The position numbers were made by a program, and so were the translations under genes. Below are positions 62,555-64,000 of a stretch of 64,000 nucleotides of DNA, piece after piece. The notes under the pieces were generated by a model. The model did no database searches. It saw only the letters and a list, made by a program, of their open reading frames with translations, and was not told where the DNA came from. The DNA comes from Enterobacter sp. Cy-643 (GTDB lineage Bacteria; Pseudomonadota; Gammaproteobacteria; Enterobacterales; Enterobacteriaceae). The DNA lies in contig NZ_VWWV01000002.1 of assembly GCF_011752815.1 (NCBI RefSeq), positions 744,001 through 808,000 on the forward strand, read 5' to 3'. Numbering within the stretch: position 1 is the stretch's first letter; every line of letters begins with the position of its first letter.

Positions 62555-63874
62555 TTATTTTATGAAGTAAACCATTTCGATGGTGATGCCATAAAGCATA
62601 GGCAGCAATATCATGCCCAATAGATTCACCAGGGGAGGAAGCTGACGGATAAATAAAACCGGGAACATCAGGACAACAACCACAATCCTGACAGGTAAGT
62701 TACGCCAATCTCCACGTCTTTGCCAAAACGCCCATCCCACCGGGATAACAAGGAAGAGCAGGATAACCAGCGCCCGCATCGTTATGACATCTTTTCCCTG
62801 CCATGCACTCGCTCCACGCCATGCGCTATAAAATGCCATCGCAAGAAGCAGCCACGATGCCAGCCAGAAAACAGTATGGACGCATTTGCTTGCCGCTCCT
62901 CCGGATTTAAACCGGCGTTCAAGAAACGGATATCCCCAGAGAAAAGTCGCCACTACGGCCAGCATGACGCCTGACTGAAACGCGGCTTTCGGTGACTCAT
63001 GGCCCGTTAGCCACGCCGTATACCCCCAGAAAACTACGGCAATAATGGCTCCCCAGCTTAGCGCCAGGCCAGGTTCAGACACACTTTCTAAAAGCTCTGG
63101 GTTAAGACGCTCCAGTAATGCAGGATGCTGCTGGCGTAATTCCCCCACCTGCTTCGCCAGCTGCGACAGCAGATCGGGAACCAGCCTTACCCACCCTGGA
63201 ATCGCCATCCCTTTTTCCGTCAGCAGCCGCCATTTGAACTGAGCATAACGATTGCCTCCATATTGCCTGGCCAGATACTGCCAGTAGTTCTCCCGGTTAG
63301 TTATAGCAATTTGCTGTTCGAAGGCATGTACCAGCCAGTCTGGAAGTTGAGATGAGCGGTAGCTGTCAATCTGCCAGTCCATCACCGCAGAGACTTCATT
63401 TAACAGGCTGCGGTTAAGCCACTTCTGCTCGCTTAGTGCTTCGGCGAGCATCAGGCTAAACACGTGTCGGGCTTCAAGTGCATCGGGGATTTCATTATCA
63501 AGGTAACGATGCAGCGCCCCCAATCCTTCAAGTTCATCCCTGATTAACAGAGTCGAAACTGACTGCGCCTTTTCCCAGAGTTCATTTTTGCTCCAGAGTG
63601 TATGTGGCTGAGATGTCTGCTCCTGCATCAGTTCCCGAACATAATCCATCATCGGCGTAGGTTCAGGTTTATCAGGGAAATGCTCATCTTCGTCGTTCAG
63701 AACAACCGCCGAACTGGCATAGCGTTTGGCGCTATCAAACGCCTCGCGCAACGCCTGAAAGCCCTTCGGATCTTTGTCCGGCCGCCGTAGCTTTAGCTCC
63801 CGGGCATAAGCCCGACGAATTTCGCTTTCATCTCTTGTAGGCTCAATGCCCAGCACATCCCATATCGTCGCCAT
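62555..63874 (-). CDS. Membrane-anchored J-domain protein (DjlB/DjlC-like)
   Basis: A 439-residue protein with an N-terminal J domain (about 1-55: IWDVLGIEPTRDESEIRRAYARELKLRRPDKDPKGFQALREAFDSAKR). The invariant HPD, needed to stimulate Hsp70, reads RPD at 31-33. The middle is helical and soluble (about 80-285). Four or five hydrophobic spans fill the C-terminal third (about 290-437). It lies two bases after the end of a probable Hsp70 gene, as E. coli djlB and djlC accompany hscC. It may be a specialised partner for that Hsp70, or unable to stimulate it in the usual way. Confidence 0.85.
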   Translation of the reverse strand: MATIWDVLGIEPTRDESEIRRAYARELKLRRPDKDPKGFQALREAFDSAKRYASSAVVLNDEDEHFPDKPEPTPMMDYVRELMQEQTSQPHTLWSKNELWEKAQSVSTLLIRDELEGLGALHRYLDNEIPDALEARHVFSLMLAEALSEQKWLNRSLLNEVSAVMDWQIDSYRSSQLPDWLVHAFEQQIAITNRENYWQYLARQYGGNRYAQFKWRLLTEKGMAIPGWVRLVPDLLSQLAKQVGELRQQHPALLERLNPELLESVSEPGLALSWGAIIAVVFWGYTAWLTGHESPKAAFQSGVMLAVVATFLWGYPFLERRFKSGGAASKCVHTVFWLASWLLLAMAFYSAWRGASAWQGKDVITMRALVILLFLVIPVGWAFWQRRGDWRNLPVRIVVVVLMFPVLFIRQLPPLVNLLGMILLPMLYGITIEMVYFIK

Positions 63875-63876
63875 CT

Positions 63877-64000
63877 TTACAGTCCGTCGTTAAGCTGGTC
63901 TAACACCCGACGCAGGTCGTCCCGCGCGGCAGCAATAACACGCAGATCCTGGCGGTCCAGCGCCTGTTCAAACTGCGTCGCATAATGATCGATAATCTGG
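63877..64000 (-). CDS. C-terminal end of a protein, probably HscC-type Hsp70 (cut by window edge)
   Basis: The minus-strand frame that ends with TAA at 63879-63877 encodes a helical, charged tail, 'HYATQFEQALDRQDLRVIAAARDDLRRVLDQLNDGL', typical of the C-terminal helical lid of Hsp70 chaperones. It stops two bases before the start of the J-domain gene. Gene order suggests HscC, whose partners DjlB and DjlC are J-domain proteins like this one, but the ATPase domain is outside the window. Confidence 0.5.
   Translation of the reverse strand, partial: QIIDHYATQFEQALDRQDLRVIAAARDDLRRVLDQLNDGL

Overview
The window is chromosomal DNA of a member of the Enterobacteriaceae. Between about 31.4 and 57.5 kb it carries the E. 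coli block atl/ffs-ybaY-tesB-amtB-glnK-mdlBA-decR-cof-ybaE-queC-fadM-ybaV-ppiD-hupB-lon-clpX-clpP-tig-bolA-yajG-ampG, in the same order but drawn in reverse, with near-identical protein lengths. I cannot fix the genus. Coding density is high. I found no rRNA, tRNA, insertion sequence or prophage.

Layout. 0-3.8 kb: accessory metabolism. A four-gene overlapping operon (DUF2239, GIY-YIG-like, alpha/beta hydrolase, DUF1330-like) is preceded by two copies of a CCCGGG-centred palindrome around a TTGACA promoter; a dienelactone-hydrolase-family gene and a small membrane protein follow. 3.9-8.6 kb: fdnGHI, the nitrate-inducible formate dehydrogenase-N, with an in-frame UGA for selenocysteine and an FNR/NarL-type promoter. 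8.8-12.3 kb: a DUF1471 periplasmic protein, an exported hydrolase, and a bufferin-type metallophore operon (DUF2282 precursor, DUF692 MNIO enzyme, DUF2063 partner, DoxX). 12.3-12.8 kb: a one-spacer type I-F CRISPR remnant without cas genes, then the two LldR operators. 12.8-16.4 kb: lldPRD for L-lactate use. 16.4-17.0 kb: a HigBA-type toxin-antitoxin pair whose antitoxin gene overlaps the end of lldD. 17.2-22.0 kb: ivbL-ilvBN with its attenuator, then ybdD and cstA. 22.3-26.2 kb: Fur-boxed fepA and gdhA. 26.3-31.4 kb: a double-GNAT protein, a YczE/MocR divergent pair, a small ribbon-helix-helix gene pair, and a divergent Lrp-family regulator/EamA exporter. 31.4-57.5 kb: the conserved block above. 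57.5-64 kb: a place where E. coli has cyoABCDE is occupied by a three-domain NADH:fumarate-reductase-type flavoprotein, a divergent DASS dicarboxylate transporter, and a membrane J-domain protein directly downstream of the end of a probable Hsp70 gene.

How the parts fit. Anaerobic respiration is served by formate dehydrogenase-N and probably by the soluble fumarate reductase with a dicarboxylate exchanger; L-lactate oxidation and peptide/pyruvate uptake (CstA) serve carbon supply; GlnK/AmtB and GdhA handle ammonium; ClpXP, Lon, trigger factor and PpiD handle protein quality. The most unusual material is the bufferin operon, the CRISPR remnant, and the uncharacterised operon at the left end.
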